Of a DNA stretch of 64,000 nucleotides, positions 1 to 12,087 are shown piece after piece. Under the pieces are notes generated by a model, which saw only the letters and a list, made by a program, of their open reading frames with translations, was not told the origin of the DNA and ran no database searches. The DNA comes from Rhodopseudomonas boonkerdii (GTDB taxonomy: Bacteria; Pseudomonadota; Alphaproteobacteria; Rhizobiales; Xanthobacteraceae), in the NCBI RefSeq assembly GCF_021184025.1, contig NZ_CP036537.1:4712001-4776000 (forward strand), in the 5' to 3' direction. A program made the position numbers and the translations under genes. Within the stretch, counting starts at the first letter, position 1; each line of letters begins with the position of its first letter.

Positions 1-79
1 CCATGACGGCCGTGTCCTGTTCGGCCGTCCAGGACACGACGACATTTTCGACGTGATAGGCCAGAATTGCATAGAGCAT
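1..79 (-). CDS. YCII-related (YciI / DGPFAETKE-type) small protein, 5' part only
   Basis: The gene enters the window from its own start codon: the ATG is the complement of 77-79, and 26 codons can be read before the window edge. The visible N-terminus (MLYAILAYHVEN, then SWTAEQD) resembles small YciI/DGPF-type proteins, which are dimeric ferredoxin-like folds of unclear function. A purine-rich ribosome site (AGAGGA) lies 6-7 bases upstream and supports this start. The remainder is outside the window, so the family call rests on one short segment only. Confidence 0.55.
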   Translation of the reverse strand, partial: MLYAILAYHVENVVVSWTAEQDTAVM

Positions 80-161
80 GAATTATCCTCTTTTTTGGTG
101 GCGCCGCCTCAAGGACGATTACTGCCAGGGGATTCCGACATCATCCTATGAAAATGTCCGC

Positions 162-1178
162 TCAGGATGCAGCCTTCCCCAATTGAAACGCGTCGGACAG
201 CAAGCTGTAAGACCGTTTCCGCGCTTCATGATCATACATGGCGGTCACCACCATCAGCTCATCCGCCTGACACTGCACGATCAACGGCTGCAGCTTTTCC
301 CTTACCGTTGCCGGGCTTCCGACGAACAGCCGCGACCGGTTGCGTGCGATCTTCACCTTCTCGGCGTCGCTATACGGATAGGCGAGCGCCTCCTCGACAC
401 TCGGCAACGGCGCATATTCGCCGCGGTCACGACGCAGGCGATTGAGATCGGCGGACGACGCCAGCCGGTCGGCTTCCTCATCGGTCTCGGCGCAGATCAC
501 GGCCACCGCGAGAATCGCCTGCGGGGCCTGCAGCCAGGTCGAACTCTGGAAGCGGGCCCGGTAATGCACCATCGCATCGGCGGCATCGTGGGACGCAAAA
601 TGGTGGGCAAAGGCGAAGCCCATCCCGACCTGTGCGGCGAGATCGGAGCTGAAATCGCTGGAGCCGAGCAGCCAGATGGGCGGCAGCGACACGTCATTCG
701 GCATGGCCACAACGTTGTTGTACGGATGCCCTTCCGGAAACCGCCGCGTCTCCCACAACAGCAACTCGCTAAGCCGTTCGAGAAAATCATCGCCTTCGCG
801 GCCGGCCATCCGGTTACGCAGCGCATAAGCGGTCGCGCCATCGGTGCCTGGCGCGCGGCCGAGACCGAGATCGATGCGGCCGGGAAACAACGCCTCCAGC
901 ATCCTGAAGCGCTCAGCCACCATCAGCGGCGCGTGGTTCGGCAGCATCACGCCGCCGGAACCGACGCGAATCCGCGACGTCGCTGCCGCGATCTGGCCGA
1001 TCATGATTTCCGGCGCGGGGCTAGCAACGGAAGCGAGATTGTGATGCTCGGCCAGCCAGTAGCGGACATAACCGAGTCCGTCCGCATGTTTGGCGAGGTC
1101 GATGCTGTTGCGCAGCGCCTGCGACGGCGGCGTGCCTGTGGTGACGACCGACAGGTCGAGAATGGACAATGGAATCAT
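162..1178 (-). CDS. LLM-class (luciferase-like) flavin-dependent oxidoreductase
   Basis: The 338-residue protein has the layout of bacterial luciferase-like monooxygenases of the YhbW type. These are TIM-barrel enzymes that use FMNH2 or F420. Signatures include LSILDLSVV at the N-terminus, the AEHHN segment near residue 44, SRIRVGSGG near residue 70 and the LGLGRAPGTDG loop near residue 103. Length is normal and no frame damage is seen. The substrate cannot be read from the sequence. It starts at ATG with no strong ribosome site and shares its orientation with the YCII-like gene about 80 bases downstream, so the two may be co-transcribed. It is divergent from metF. Confidence 0.85.
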   Translation of the reverse strand: MIPLSILDLSVVTTGTPPSQALRNSIDLAKHADGLGYVRYWLAEHHNLASVASPAPEIMIGQIAAATSRIRVGSGGVMLPNHAPLMVAERFRMLEALFPGRIDLGLGRAPGTDGATAYALRNRMAGREGDDFLERLSELLLWETRRFPEGHPYNNVVAMPNDVSLPPIWLLGSSDFSSDLAAQVGMGFAFAHHFASHDAADAMVHYRARFQSSTWLQAPQAILAVAVICAETDEEADRLASSADLNRLRRDRGEYAPLPSVEEALAYPYSDAEKVKIARNRSRLFVGSPATVREKLQPLIVQCQADELMVVTAMYDHEARKRSYSLLSDAFQLGKAAS

Positions 1179-1262
1179 GCCGAGAGGCTAGTGCCTCCGG
1201 ATGGGACAGCAAGCACAGCCAGTTCGGCTGAAGATCGCATCGGTCGGACCTGCTTATTGGGC

Positions 1263-1582
1263 CGAATTTGAACAATTTTCATTGTCTAGCACAAATGCCC
1301 ACGGAAATTTTTCGAACACTTCGGCAGCGCTCTTATTATTTATCTTTTAAAATCAAATATATAATTATAATTCTACCGATCATCTCAGAGTTCAAGTCTG
1401 CCCACCAGACTGATATCGAAAGGGAATTGTCTGACTTAATACGATTAATTGGGCCAATTCCCACCAAATATCAAGCGTTGATGGGCTATTTTGTCGGGAG
1501 ACCTTCGCTTATTTTGTGCAACGCAACCAAACAGCCCGACGCCCAACAACCGGTGCCGCCCGATGCGGCGGTGGAGTTCGAG
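1263..1582 (+). promoter_or_regulatory. AT-rich metF leader with a hairpin and a palindrome
   Basis: This gene-free stretch between the flavin oxidoreductase and metF is strikingly AT-rich at about 1310-1385, unlike everything around it. It holds a clean hairpin (AGTCTG 1395-1400, loop, CAGACT 1406-1411) and a 13-base palindrome AATTGGGCCAATT at 1447-1459. The metF frame happens to stay open through the whole leader, but no homologous protein extension is expected for MetF and codon use does not look coding. It probably carries the metF-metH promoter and control sites. No known SAM, SAH or cobalamin riboswitch was recognised in it. Confidence 0.45.
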
Positions 1583-2479
1583 ATGACCGAGACGACCCCG
1601 GCCACCCCCAACCTTCCGAACATCTCCTTCGAGTTCTTCCCGCCGAAGACCGAGGAGATGGACCGTACCTTGTGGGAGACCATCGAACGGCTCGCCCCCC
1701 TCTCCCCGTCTTTCGTTTCGGTGACCTATGGCGCCGGCGGCTCGACCCGGGAGCGTACCCACGCCACCATTGTCCGCCTATTGAGGGAAACAAACCTAAC
1801 GCCAGCCGCGCATCTGACCTGCGTGGGAGCGCCAAAAAGCGAAATCGACGATGTCGTGTCCCGCTATCACGAGGCCGGCGTTCGCCACATCGTGGCGCTG
1901 CGCGGCGATCCGACCACCGGCATCGGCACCCGATATGTGGCCCATCCGGATGGCTACAAGACGTCTGCCGATCTCGTCGCGAGCATCCGCAAGCGCTATC
2001 CCGATATCGACGTCACCGTTTCTGCCTATCCCGAGAAACATCCGGAGAGCGCGGACTTCGATGCTGATATCGATGTCCTGAAGGCCAAGGTCGATGCCGG
2101 CGCGACGCGCGCCATTACCCAGGTGTTCTTCGATAACGACCTGTATTTCCGCTATCTCGACAAGGTGCGCGCCCGCGGCATCGGGATTCCGGTGCTGCCC
2201 GGTATCATGCCGATGCACAATTTCAAGCAGGCGAAATCCTTCGTCACGCGCGCGGGCACCACCGTGCCGGATTGGCTGGCCGCAAAATTCGACGGCCTCG
2301 ACGACGATGCCGAAACCCGCAAGCTGGTCGCTGCGACTGTCGTGGCCGGCCAGGTGCAGAAGCTCGCCAAGGCCGGCGTCAACGACTTCCACTTTTACAC
2401 CATGAACCGCGCCGATCTGGTCTTCGCGATCAGTCATCTCCTCGGCTTCCGTCCGAATGGCGCGCGCAAGGCTGCTTAA
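1583..2479 (+). CDS. metF: 5,10-methylenetetrahydrofolate reductase MetF
   Basis: MetF is an FAD enzyme that reduces 5,10-methylene-THF to 5-methyl-THF, the methyl donor for methionine synthase. The protein begins [10 protein letters not shown] and then shows the family opening [20 protein letters not shown] follows near residue 50, HLTCVGA near residue 77, ALRGDP near residue 108 and ITQVFFDN near residue 175. Length is 298 residues, the usual size. The ATG at 1583 was preferred over the in-frame start 105 codons upstream because GGAG lies 6 bases before it and homology begins there. The stop is 2 bases before the metH ATG, so the two genes form a methionine-cycle operon. Confidence 0.95.
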   Translation: MTETTPATPNLPNISFEFFPPKTEEMDRTLWETIERLAPLSPSFVSVTYGAGGSTRERTHATIVRLLRETNLTPAAHLTCVGAPKSEIDDVVSRYHEAGVRHIVALRGDPTTGIGTRYVAHPDGYKTSADLVASIRKRYPDIDVTVSAYPEKHPESADFDADIDVLKAKVDAGATRAITQVFFDNDLYFRYLDKVRARGIGIPVLPGIMPMHNFKQAKSFVTRAGTTVPDWLAAKFDGLDDDAETRKLVAATVVAGQVQKLAKAGVNDFHFYTMNRADLVFAISHLLGFRPNGARKAA

Positions 2480-2481
2480 TC

Positions 2482-6360
<3,879 letters not shown>

Positions 6361-6364
6361 ACGA

Positions 6365-6486
6365 AAGGGCGGATGAGCCCCCGGGTCGCGCGAAGCGCGC
6401 CCGATGATAAATTCCGCGTCATCCGCCCTTCTTCGCTACACGCACGCGGCCGGCGGATTACGCCTCCGGCTCATCCGCCCTACGGC
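6365..6486. repeat. Palindromic intergenic repeats (GGCGGATTACGC / TCATCCGCCCT family)
   Basis: Two inverted units fill the gap between the convergent metH and corA genes. One runs from AGGGCGGATGA at about 6366 to TCATCCGCCCT at about 6429. The other runs from GGCGGATTACGCC to TCATCCGCCCTACGG at 6451-6485. The second unit is nearly identical to the copy at 22696-22728. They look like REP-type elements and may also act as a convergent transcription stop. Confidence 0.8.
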
Positions 6487-6489
6487 ACG

Positions 6490-7470
6490 TCACAGCCACT
6501 TCTTCCACTTGAAGAAGAAATACGGCACCACCGCTGCGAAGAACATCATCAGGATCGCCATCGGATAGCCGTGGTCCCAATTGAGCTCCGGCATGATCTT
6601 GAAATTCATGCCATAGACCGACGCGATCAGCGTCGGCGGCATCAGGACGACGGCCATCACTGAGAACAGCTTGATGATGTTGTTTTGTTCCAGATTGACC
6701 ACACCGAGCATGGCGTCGAGCGTGAAAGTGATCTTGCTCGACAGGTAGGAGGCATGGTCGGTGAGCGAGACCACGTCGCGCTGCATGGTCTTGAGCTGGG
6801 CGCGCATGTCTTTCGACCATTTCACGCCGTCCGCCTCGGCGGTCACAAAGGTGACGAGACGGCCGATGGAGACCAGGCTTTCACGCACTTTCGAGGTCAG
6901 GTCGCCCTTGCGGCCGATGGCGATGAGGATCTCGGAATAGCGTTTCGCGTGACCGGTGCGCTGCGATTCATCCGGCTCGAAAATATCGTGGCTGACCTGA
7001 TCGATATCGGCGCCGACCCGTTCCAGAATATCTGCGCAGCGGTCGATCACAGCATCAAGCAATTCGAGCAGCACCGTTTCACCATTGGCGTTGGCCGGGG
7101 CGTTGCGGCCCAGCTTCAGTTCCACCGAATTGAACGGTTTCGGCGCGTCATAGCGCACCGTAACCAGACGTTGACGGGTGAGGATGAAGGTGACGGCGGT
7201 GACACGCGGGTTCTCGCTGTCGGAACCGCACATCAAGCTGGCGGTCATGTAGCGGGCACCGTTCTCGATATAAAGACGGCTGGAGATTTCAATCTCCTGC
7301 ATGTCCTCGCGGGTCGGTATTTCCACGCCGGCCAGCTTCTCCACTGCCTTGTCTTCGCCGGGCGATGGCTTCACCATGTCGATCCACACGGCATTGTCCG
7401 GCAAACTCGACAGATCGGTCGGCACGGATTTCCGAAGGGCGTGATCGACAGGGGTGAAGACAGCCAGCAT
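6490..7470 (-). CDS. corA: CorA-family magnesium/divalent cation transporter
   Basis: CorA forms pentameric inner-membrane Mg2+ channels. The 326-residue protein has a large soluble N-terminal domain, a helical stalk rich in charged residues, and two membrane helices at the very C-terminus. The hallmark YGMNF (GMN filter motif) lies after the first helix, and the protein ends in a basic tail (FKWKKWL). The ATG at 7470 was chosen because GGAG precedes it by 6 bases; an in-frame extension of 27 codons has no support. It is convergent with metH across palindromic repeats. Confidence 0.93.
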   Translation of the reverse strand: MLAVFTPVDHALRKSVPTDLSSLPDNAVWIDMVKPSPGEDKAVEKLAGVEIPTREDMQEIEISSRLYIENGARYMTASLMCGSDSENPRVTAVTFILTRQRLVTVRYDAPKPFNSVELKLGRNAPANANGETVLLELLDAVIDRCADILERVGADIDQVSHDIFEPDESQRTGHAKRYSEILIAIGRKGDLTSKVRESLVSIGRLVTFVTAEADGVKWSKDMRAQLKTMQRDVVSLTDHASYLSSKITFTLDAMLGVVNLEQNNIIKLFSVMAVVLMPPTLIASVYGMNFKIMPELNWDHGYPMAILMMFFAAVVPYFFFKWKKWL

Positions 7471-7656
7471 GGCAACTCCGCGATGGTTGAAGATGCAAAA
7501 ATCAAGGGAACCGCTGCGCGGGCGGCTCGGACCGAATCGGTGGGAGGGCAAAAATGCCCGAGACGGATGCCGCCCTCATGACAGCCTTCTTGCACCGCGC
7601 CAACCCCATAGATGCGTGAAAGTCACGAACCATCCGGCTGCCGGGGCACCCTAACA

Positions 7657-7674
7657 TGTGATTTGCCAATCACA
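7657..7674. promoter_or_regulatory. CRP/FNR-like palindrome between corA and the L,D-transpeptidase gene
   Basis: TGTGATTTGCCAATCACA is a perfect 7+7 inverted repeat with a 4-base centre and fits the classical CRP pattern TGTGA-N6-TCACA. It sits in the 421-base divergent gap, about 187 bases from the corA start and 218 from the transpeptidase start. The gap also has a small hairpin GGGCAAAAATGCCC at 7547-7560. No CRP-family regulator is encoded in this window, so which gene it controls is unknown. Confidence 0.4.
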
Positions 7675-7891
7675 GCTTCGGGAGAAGCCGTGAAGATATG
7701 TAAAACCTTGCCCGACGCTGAGAAATTTCTGCGGCAAATATGACACAGGTCGCAACCGCATGCTGCAGCGCGTATCTGGCCGCTGGAATCACCGGAAAAT
7801 TCAGCGATACTGGGCTTAACGGAATCGTGGCGTTTAGGGGCCTATTTTGAGGACGTAACATGCGTCCGGGCCTAGCAGCTGGAACAAGGTT

Positions 7892-8575
7892 ATGTCTCTC
7901 AAGATTCGACTGGGTTTGATCGTCGCCGCCGGCATCATGCTGTCTGGCTGCATGCAAACCACCGCCATGTATCAGCCGGCACCGGAATCGACCCTGAAGC
8001 CGAATGACAAGGCCCAGCTCGCCAAGGCGAAATATGCCAAGGTGACCCCGCCGGAGCCATTCCGCCGCGCGATCGTCGATTTCCATCGCAAAGAGCTACC
8101 TGGCTCGATCGTGGTCGATTCCGACAATCACTATCTCTATTTCGTGCAGGACGGCGGCAAAGCGATCCGCTATGGCGTGACCGTGGGCGAAGAAGCTCTC
8201 GCGTTCTCGGGCGTGGCCCGCGTCGGCAACATGGCCGAATGGCCGAAATGGACCCCGACGGCCGACATCCACAAACGTATCGAGGGGCTGCCGGCCTCGG
8301 TGCCCGGCGGTGTGGACAACCCGCTCGGCGCGCGAGCGCTTTATCTCTATCAGGGCAACAAGGACACGCTATTCCGTATCCACGGCACCAATCAGCCGGA
8401 GTATATCGGCGCGTCGATCTCGTCCGGCTGCATCCGCATGACCAATGAGGACGTGATCGATCTCTACAGCCGTGTGAAGCCGGGTGCCCTGGTCGTCGTG
8501 CTGGAGCCGAAGGCCGGCGACTCGCCGTATAATTCGAAGCTGGCCCTGCAGGGTGGCGGCGGTACGCCCTACTAA
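7892..8575 (+). CDS. L,D-transpeptidase (YkuD domain) lipoprotein
   Basis: L,D-transpeptidases make 3-3 peptidoglycan cross-links or attach proteins to the wall, outside the inner membrane. The 227-residue protein begins with a lipoprotein signal ending in the lipobox LSGC (Cys20). The YkuD catalytic block is plain: His164 in FRIHGTN, then SISSGCIRM with the nucleophile Cys180. After the signal there is a short linker and nothing else, so this is a single-domain enzyme. A strong intrinsic terminator follows 20 bases after the stop. It is a stand-alone gene. Confidence 0.93.
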   Translation: MSLKIRLGLIVAAGIMLSGCMQTTAMYQPAPESTLKPNDKAQLAKAKYAKVTPPEPFRRAIVDFHRKELPGSIVVDSDNHYLYFVQDGGKAIRYGVTVGEEALAFSGVARVGNMAEWPKWTPTADIHKRIEGLPASVPGGVDNPLGARALYLYQGNKDTLFRIHGTNQPEYIGASISSGCIRMTNEDVIDLYSRVKPGALVVVLEPKAGDSPYNSKLALQGGGGTPY

Positions 8576-8595
8576 GCTTCTTACATTCCGATCAG

Positions 8596-8625
8596 AAAAA
8601 GCGCCGGCGACCCCGGCGCTTTTTT
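8596..8625. terminator. Bidirectional intrinsic terminator
   Basis: Stem GCGCCGG (8601-8607) pairs with CCGGCGC (8613-8619). It is preceded by five A and followed by six T, so it can stop transcription from both the L,D-transpeptidase gene (+) and the extensin-like gene (-). Confidence 0.9.
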
Positions 8626-8634
8626 CGTAATGGG

Positions 8635-9756
8635 CTAATGCAAATCGAGCGGAAAAGGCGCCTGCGCACGTTGCTTGCGCGGCTTTTTGGCTTTGGCCGT
8701 CGATTGCTGCCCGGGTTTGGCTTTCAGTTGTTCCGATTTTGCCTCTTCGGCCTGCTGCGCCTTCTCCAGCTCGGCCTGAGCTTCCGACTGCGCCGGCGCA
8801 GGCTGCGCGCCGGGCCGGTCTTCAGGCGCAGACTGCCTGCCTTCCGCGGTTTCCCGTTGCGGTGCCTCGGCCGGACGGGGAGCCGGCATCAAAGGCGCGA
8901 TCAGCGGCCACGGATCCCAGACATCCCATTGGCAGATGCGATAGCCGCCGCGGCGTTCGGCAAGATCGAAATGGATGTGATCTTCATGAAAGCCGTCCGA
9001 TCCTGGCCCAAGCACGGTAGGAAAGCGCGTGCAAAGTGACAGAAGCACCTTTTCGCGCAACACACGCGGCGTATTGCGTTCGGTCAGCGCGATGGTCTGG
9101 CCATTGGCGAGCTTCAGCCCGCGAACGTCCAGCGCATTCGCCCGGCCATGCTCGGACAGTTTGGCGCCCTGCACACGGTTCCGGCCACGGCAGCTGAAGG
9201 AGTCGAAATTATCGATTTCGAGCAGTTTCGTGTTGAGGCTGCCGGCCAGCGGCGCCATGTCCGTGCGCACCCAGTCGGCCACCGCCGCGGCCATACTGCA
9301 GCGCATGGTGGCGGCGGGCTTGAGCGGTACCCTCGTCTTGTCCAGCAGCACGATCGCTTCCAGACGAACCAAATCGGGACCGCCACAGGCGCCCGGGCCG
9401 TTGATATCCGGAATGCTCGGCGCGATTGCGATGTCCTCACCCAACGCCAGCCGGCAAGCCGACGGCGGCGGCGGTTTGGGAGATTTCTGCTCCGTCGACT
9501 TTTGATCGGCCGCCTCGTTCTCAGGCTGCGCAGGCGGGACACCGGATTGACCGGAGTCTTTCATGGAGCTTTCCGGCTCGATCTGCTGCATTTCGGCGGG
9601 ACGTGGCTTCGGCAGCGGGACGCGGGTTGTCAGATAGGCCTGTGCCGGCATTGCCGAAATCATGAGCAGCACCAGCACCGCTCCAATTGTCGTTTGGTCG
9701 CAGCGGGATAGACCAAAAGTCGATTTTCGGGCCGCTTTCCCCGCGCTACACTTCAT
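8635..9756 (-). CDS. Extensin-like C-terminal domain protein (M15-peptidase-like), secreted
   Basis: The 373-residue protein has an N-terminal hydrophobic segment ending MPAQA (signal peptide or anchor). A Pro/Glu/Lys-rich linker follows, then a cysteine-containing extensin-C domain and a low-complexity Ala/Pro/Gln/Lys tail. The domain carries SEHGRANALD and FHEDHIHFD. This H-x6-D plus H-x-H pattern is that of zinc D,D-carboxypeptidases of the M15 fold, so a cell-wall role is inferred. ATG 9756 is supported by AAGG 7 bases upstream; a TTG start at 9786 is the alternative. It is convergent with the L,D-transpeptidase gene through a shared terminator. Confidence 0.8.
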   Translation of the reverse strand: MKCSAGKAARKSTFGLSRCDQTTIGAVLVLLMISAMPAQAYLTTRVPLPKPRPAEMQQIEPESSMKDSGQSGVPPAQPENEAADQKSTEQKSPKPPPPSACRLALGEDIAIAPSIPDINGPGACGGPDLVRLEAIVLLDKTRVPLKPAATMRCSMAAAVADWVRTDMAPLAGSLNTKLLEIDNFDSFSCRGRNRVQGAKLSEHGRANALDVRGLKLANGQTIALTERNTPRVLREKVLLSLCTRFPTVLGPGSDGFHEDHIHFDLAERRGGYRICQWDVWDPWPLIAPLMPAPRPAEAPQRETAEGRQSAPEDRPGAQPAPAQSEAQAELEKAQQAEEAKSEQLKAKPGQQSTAKAKKPRKQRAQAPFPLDLH

Positions 9757-9854
9757 GGCAAGACCTTGTTCCCCAACGATAGGCAAACCCGTCGTGGGCG
9801 CTGCGGTTCCTTAGCGGAGGCGCGGGCAGAACAGCAATACGGAGGAGGAATCGA

Positions 9855-11483
9855 ATGCGCGGCTTGATGCAAGACTGGCCCCTGTTGTGTCATCGGATCA
9901 TCGATCACGCAGCGAAGAATCACGGCGAGCGCGAGGTCGTCACCCGCTCCGTGGAAGGGCCGATCCATCGCACCAATTATGCCGAGATCCGCAAGCGCTC
10001 GCTGAAAGTGGCGCAGCGGCTCGACAAGGAAGGCATCGTGCTCGGCGACCGCGTCGCCACCATTGCCTGGAACACCTGGCGACATCTCGAGGCCTGGTAC
10101 GGCATCATGGGCATCGGCGCCATCTGCCACACGGTCAACCCACGCCTGTTCCCGGACCAGATCGCCTGGATCATCAACCATGCGCAGGACCGCATGGTGA
10201 TGACCGACCTCACCTTCATCCCGATCCTGGAAAAGATCGCGGACCAGCTGCCGAGCGTCGAGCGCTACATCGTCTTCACCGACAAGGCACATATGCCGGC
10301 GACCACGCTGAAGAACGCGGTCGCTTATGAAGAGTGGATCAACGAGGTTGATGGGAACTTCCAGTGGAAGGAGTTCGACGAGAACACCGCTGCGGCCATG
10401 TGCTACACATCGGGCACCACCGGCGATCCGAAGGGCGTGTTGTATTCGCACCGTTCCAATGTGCTGCATTCGCTGATGGCCAACAACGGCGACTCGCTCG
10501 GCACCACCTCCAAGGACACGATGCTCCCCGTGGTGCCGCTGTTCCACGCCAACAGCTGGGGCATCGCCTTCTCCGCACCGTCCATGGGCACCAAGCTGGT
10601 GATGCCGGGGGCCAAGCTCGACGGTGCGTCAGTCTATGAACTGCTCAGCACCGAGAAGGTGACCTACACCGCAGGTGTGCCGACGGTATGGCTGATGCTG
10701 CTGCAATACATGCAGAAGGAAAAGCTGACACTGCCTGACCTCAAAGTGGTGGTATGCGGCGGTTCGGCGATGCCACGCGCCATGATCGAAACGTTTGCAA
10801 ATATGGGCGTCGAGCCGCGCCATGCCTGGGGCATGACGGAAATGTCGCCACTCGGCACCGTTTGCGTCTTGCAGGGTCAGTTCAAGGAACTCGATGGCAG
10901 CGCCAAGTTCGACATCCTGCAAACCCAGGGCTTCTCGCCGTTCATGGTCGAGATGAAGCTGGTCGATGACAATGGCAATCTGGTCCCGAACGATGGCAAG
11001 ACCTTCGGCCGTCTGCTGGTACGCGGCCCGGCTGTGGCGAAGGCCTACTATCGGGTCGACAAGAACATCCTCGACGACGAAGGCTATTTCGACACCGGCG
11101 ACGTCGCGACGATCGATGAATACGGCTATATGCGGATCACTGATCGCTCGAAGGACGTCATCAAGTCTGGCGGCGAATGGATATCGTCGATCGATCTCGA
11201 GAATCTTGCAGTCGGACATCCTCAGGTGGCGGAAGCGGCCGTGATCGGCGTCTTCCATCCCAAATGGGACGAGCGCCCGTTGCTGATCGTCCAGCTGAAG
11301 CCGGACCAGCAGGCGAGTCGCGAAGACATCCTGAAATATATGGATGGCAAGATCGCAAAATGGTGGATGCCGGACGATGTGGTGTTCGTCGATGCGATCC
11401 CGCATACGGCCACCGGCAAGATCCTGAAAACCGCGCTGCGCGATCAGTTCAAGGAATACAGCCTGCCGACGGCGGCGGCTTAG
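9855..11483 (+). CDS. Fatty-acyl-CoA ligase (AMP-forming), medium/long-chain type
   Basis: This is an ANL-superfamily adenylating enzyme that activates a fatty acid with ATP and CoA. In 542 residues it shows the AMP-binding signature [11 protein letters not shown] near residue 180. [10 protein letters not shown] follows near residue 323, [11 protein letters not shown] near residue 411 and [13 protein letters not shown] near residue 430. The C-terminal catalytic lysine lies in TGKILKT near residue 524. The sequence resembles AlkK-like medium-chain acyl-CoA synthetases, but chain length cannot be deduced. A very strong ribosome site (GGAGGAGG) ends 6 bases before the ATG. It is transcribed alone and followed by a 14-base-pair hairpin. 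Confidence 0.92.
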   Translation: MRGLMQDWPLLCHRIIDHAAKNHGEREVVTRSVEGPIHRTNYAEIRKRSLKVAQRLDKEGIVLGDRVATIAWNTWRHLEAWYGIMGIGAICHTVNPRLFPDQIAWIINHAQDRMVMTDLTFIPILEKIADQLPSVERYIVFTDKAHMPATTLKNAVAYEEWINEVDGNFQWKEFDENTAAAMCYTSGTTGDPKGVLYSHRSNVLHSLMANNGDSLGTTSKDTMLPVVPLFHANSWGIAFSAPSMGTKLVMPGAKLDGASVYELLSTEKVTYTAGVPTVWLMLLQYMQKEKLTLPDLKVVVCGGSAMPRAMIETFANMGVEPRHAWGMTEMSPLGTVCVLQGQFKELDGSAKFDILQTQGFSPFMVEMKLVDDNGNLVPNDGKTFGRLLVRGPAVAKAYYRVDKNILDDEGYFDTGDVATIDEYGYMRITDRSKDVIKSGGEWISSIDLENLAVGHPQVAEAAVIGVFHPKWDERPLLIVQLKPDQQASREDILKYMDGKIAKWWMPDDVVFVDAIPHTATGKILKTALRDQFKEYSLPTAAA

Positions 11484-11490
11484 TCTGATC

Positions 11491-11523
11491 TAATCTCTCC
11501 CCGCAAAGAGCGGGGAGAGATTA
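11491..11523. terminator. Perfect 14-bp hairpin between convergent genes
   Basis: TAATCTCTCCCCGC (11491-11504) pairs perfectly with its complement at 11510-11523 around an AAAGA loop. It lies between the stops of the acyl-CoA ligase (+) and the GatB/YqeY gene (-). There is no long T-tract on either side, so it may be a weak terminator or an mRNA 3'-end stabiliser. Confidence 0.65.
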
Positions 11524-11529
11524 GAGAAA

Positions 11530-11985
11530 TCAGCCGTTCAGCGCGGCCTTCACCAGGCCGCTCGCCCTACCGAAATCCATCTGGCCGGCATATTTCGCCT
11601 TCAGGGCCGCGATCACCTTACCCATGTCCTTCATTCCGGCAGCTCCGAGCTCGGAGATCTCGGCGGCAATCGCAGCCTGGGTCTCATCTTCCGACATCTG
11701 CTGCGGCAGATAGGCGGTGATAACCGCGATCTCCTCGCGCTCCTGCGCAGCGAGTTCGGCGCGGCCGCCCTTGTCATAAAGCTCCACCGATTCCTGGCGC
11801 TGCTTGATCATCTTCTGCAGCAAGCTGAGCAGATCGGCATCGCTGAGCGGCGGCTTGCCCTGGCCGCGAGCATCGATATCCGCGTTCTTGATGGTCGAAT
11901 TGACCATACGCAGGGTGGAAAGTTTACGCTCGTCCTTGGCCTTCATGGCCTCCTTGACGGCGGCATTGATGTCATCGCGCAGCAT
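11530..11985 (-). CDS. GatB/YqeY domain protein
   Basis: The 151-residue protein is a free-standing version of the helical C-terminal domain of GatB, which binds tRNA in the glutamyl-tRNA amidotransferase. It begins MLRDDINAAVKEAMK and shows the family segments STLRMVNSTIKN, YLPQQMSEDE and GMKDMGKVIAALK. Length is typical of YqeY (about 150). Its cellular role is unproven; a link to tRNA metabolism is inferred from the domain alone. Neither neighbour belongs to a tRNA pathway. Confidence 0.92.
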   Translation of the reverse strand: MLRDDINAAVKEAMKAKDERKLSTLRMVNSTIKNADIDARGQGKPPLSDADLLSLLQKMIKQRQESVELYDKGGRAELAAQEREEIAVITAYLPQQMSEDETQAAIAAEISELGAAGMKDMGKVIAALKAKYAGQMDFGRASGLVKAALNG

Positions 11986-12087
11986 ATGCGTCTCCTTGTC
12001 GGCGCCGCTCAGCGGCGCCCGAATTGTGCCGGTGACGATCTAAGCGCTTTGCCGGGACGGCACAACATGCCGACCACGAGCCGGACG

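Noticed and set aside
78..1271. 397-codon reading frame antisense to the flavin oxidoreductase
   Set aside because: It mirrors a real gene in GC-rich DNA; no start signal and no recognisable domain.
1268..1582. 105-codon in-frame N-terminal extension of metF
   Set aside because: MetF homology and a good ribosome site begin at 1583; the extension is AT-rich leader.
1263..1582. SAM-II, SAH or cobalamin riboswitch at metF
   Set aside because: None of the conserved cores was found in the leader.
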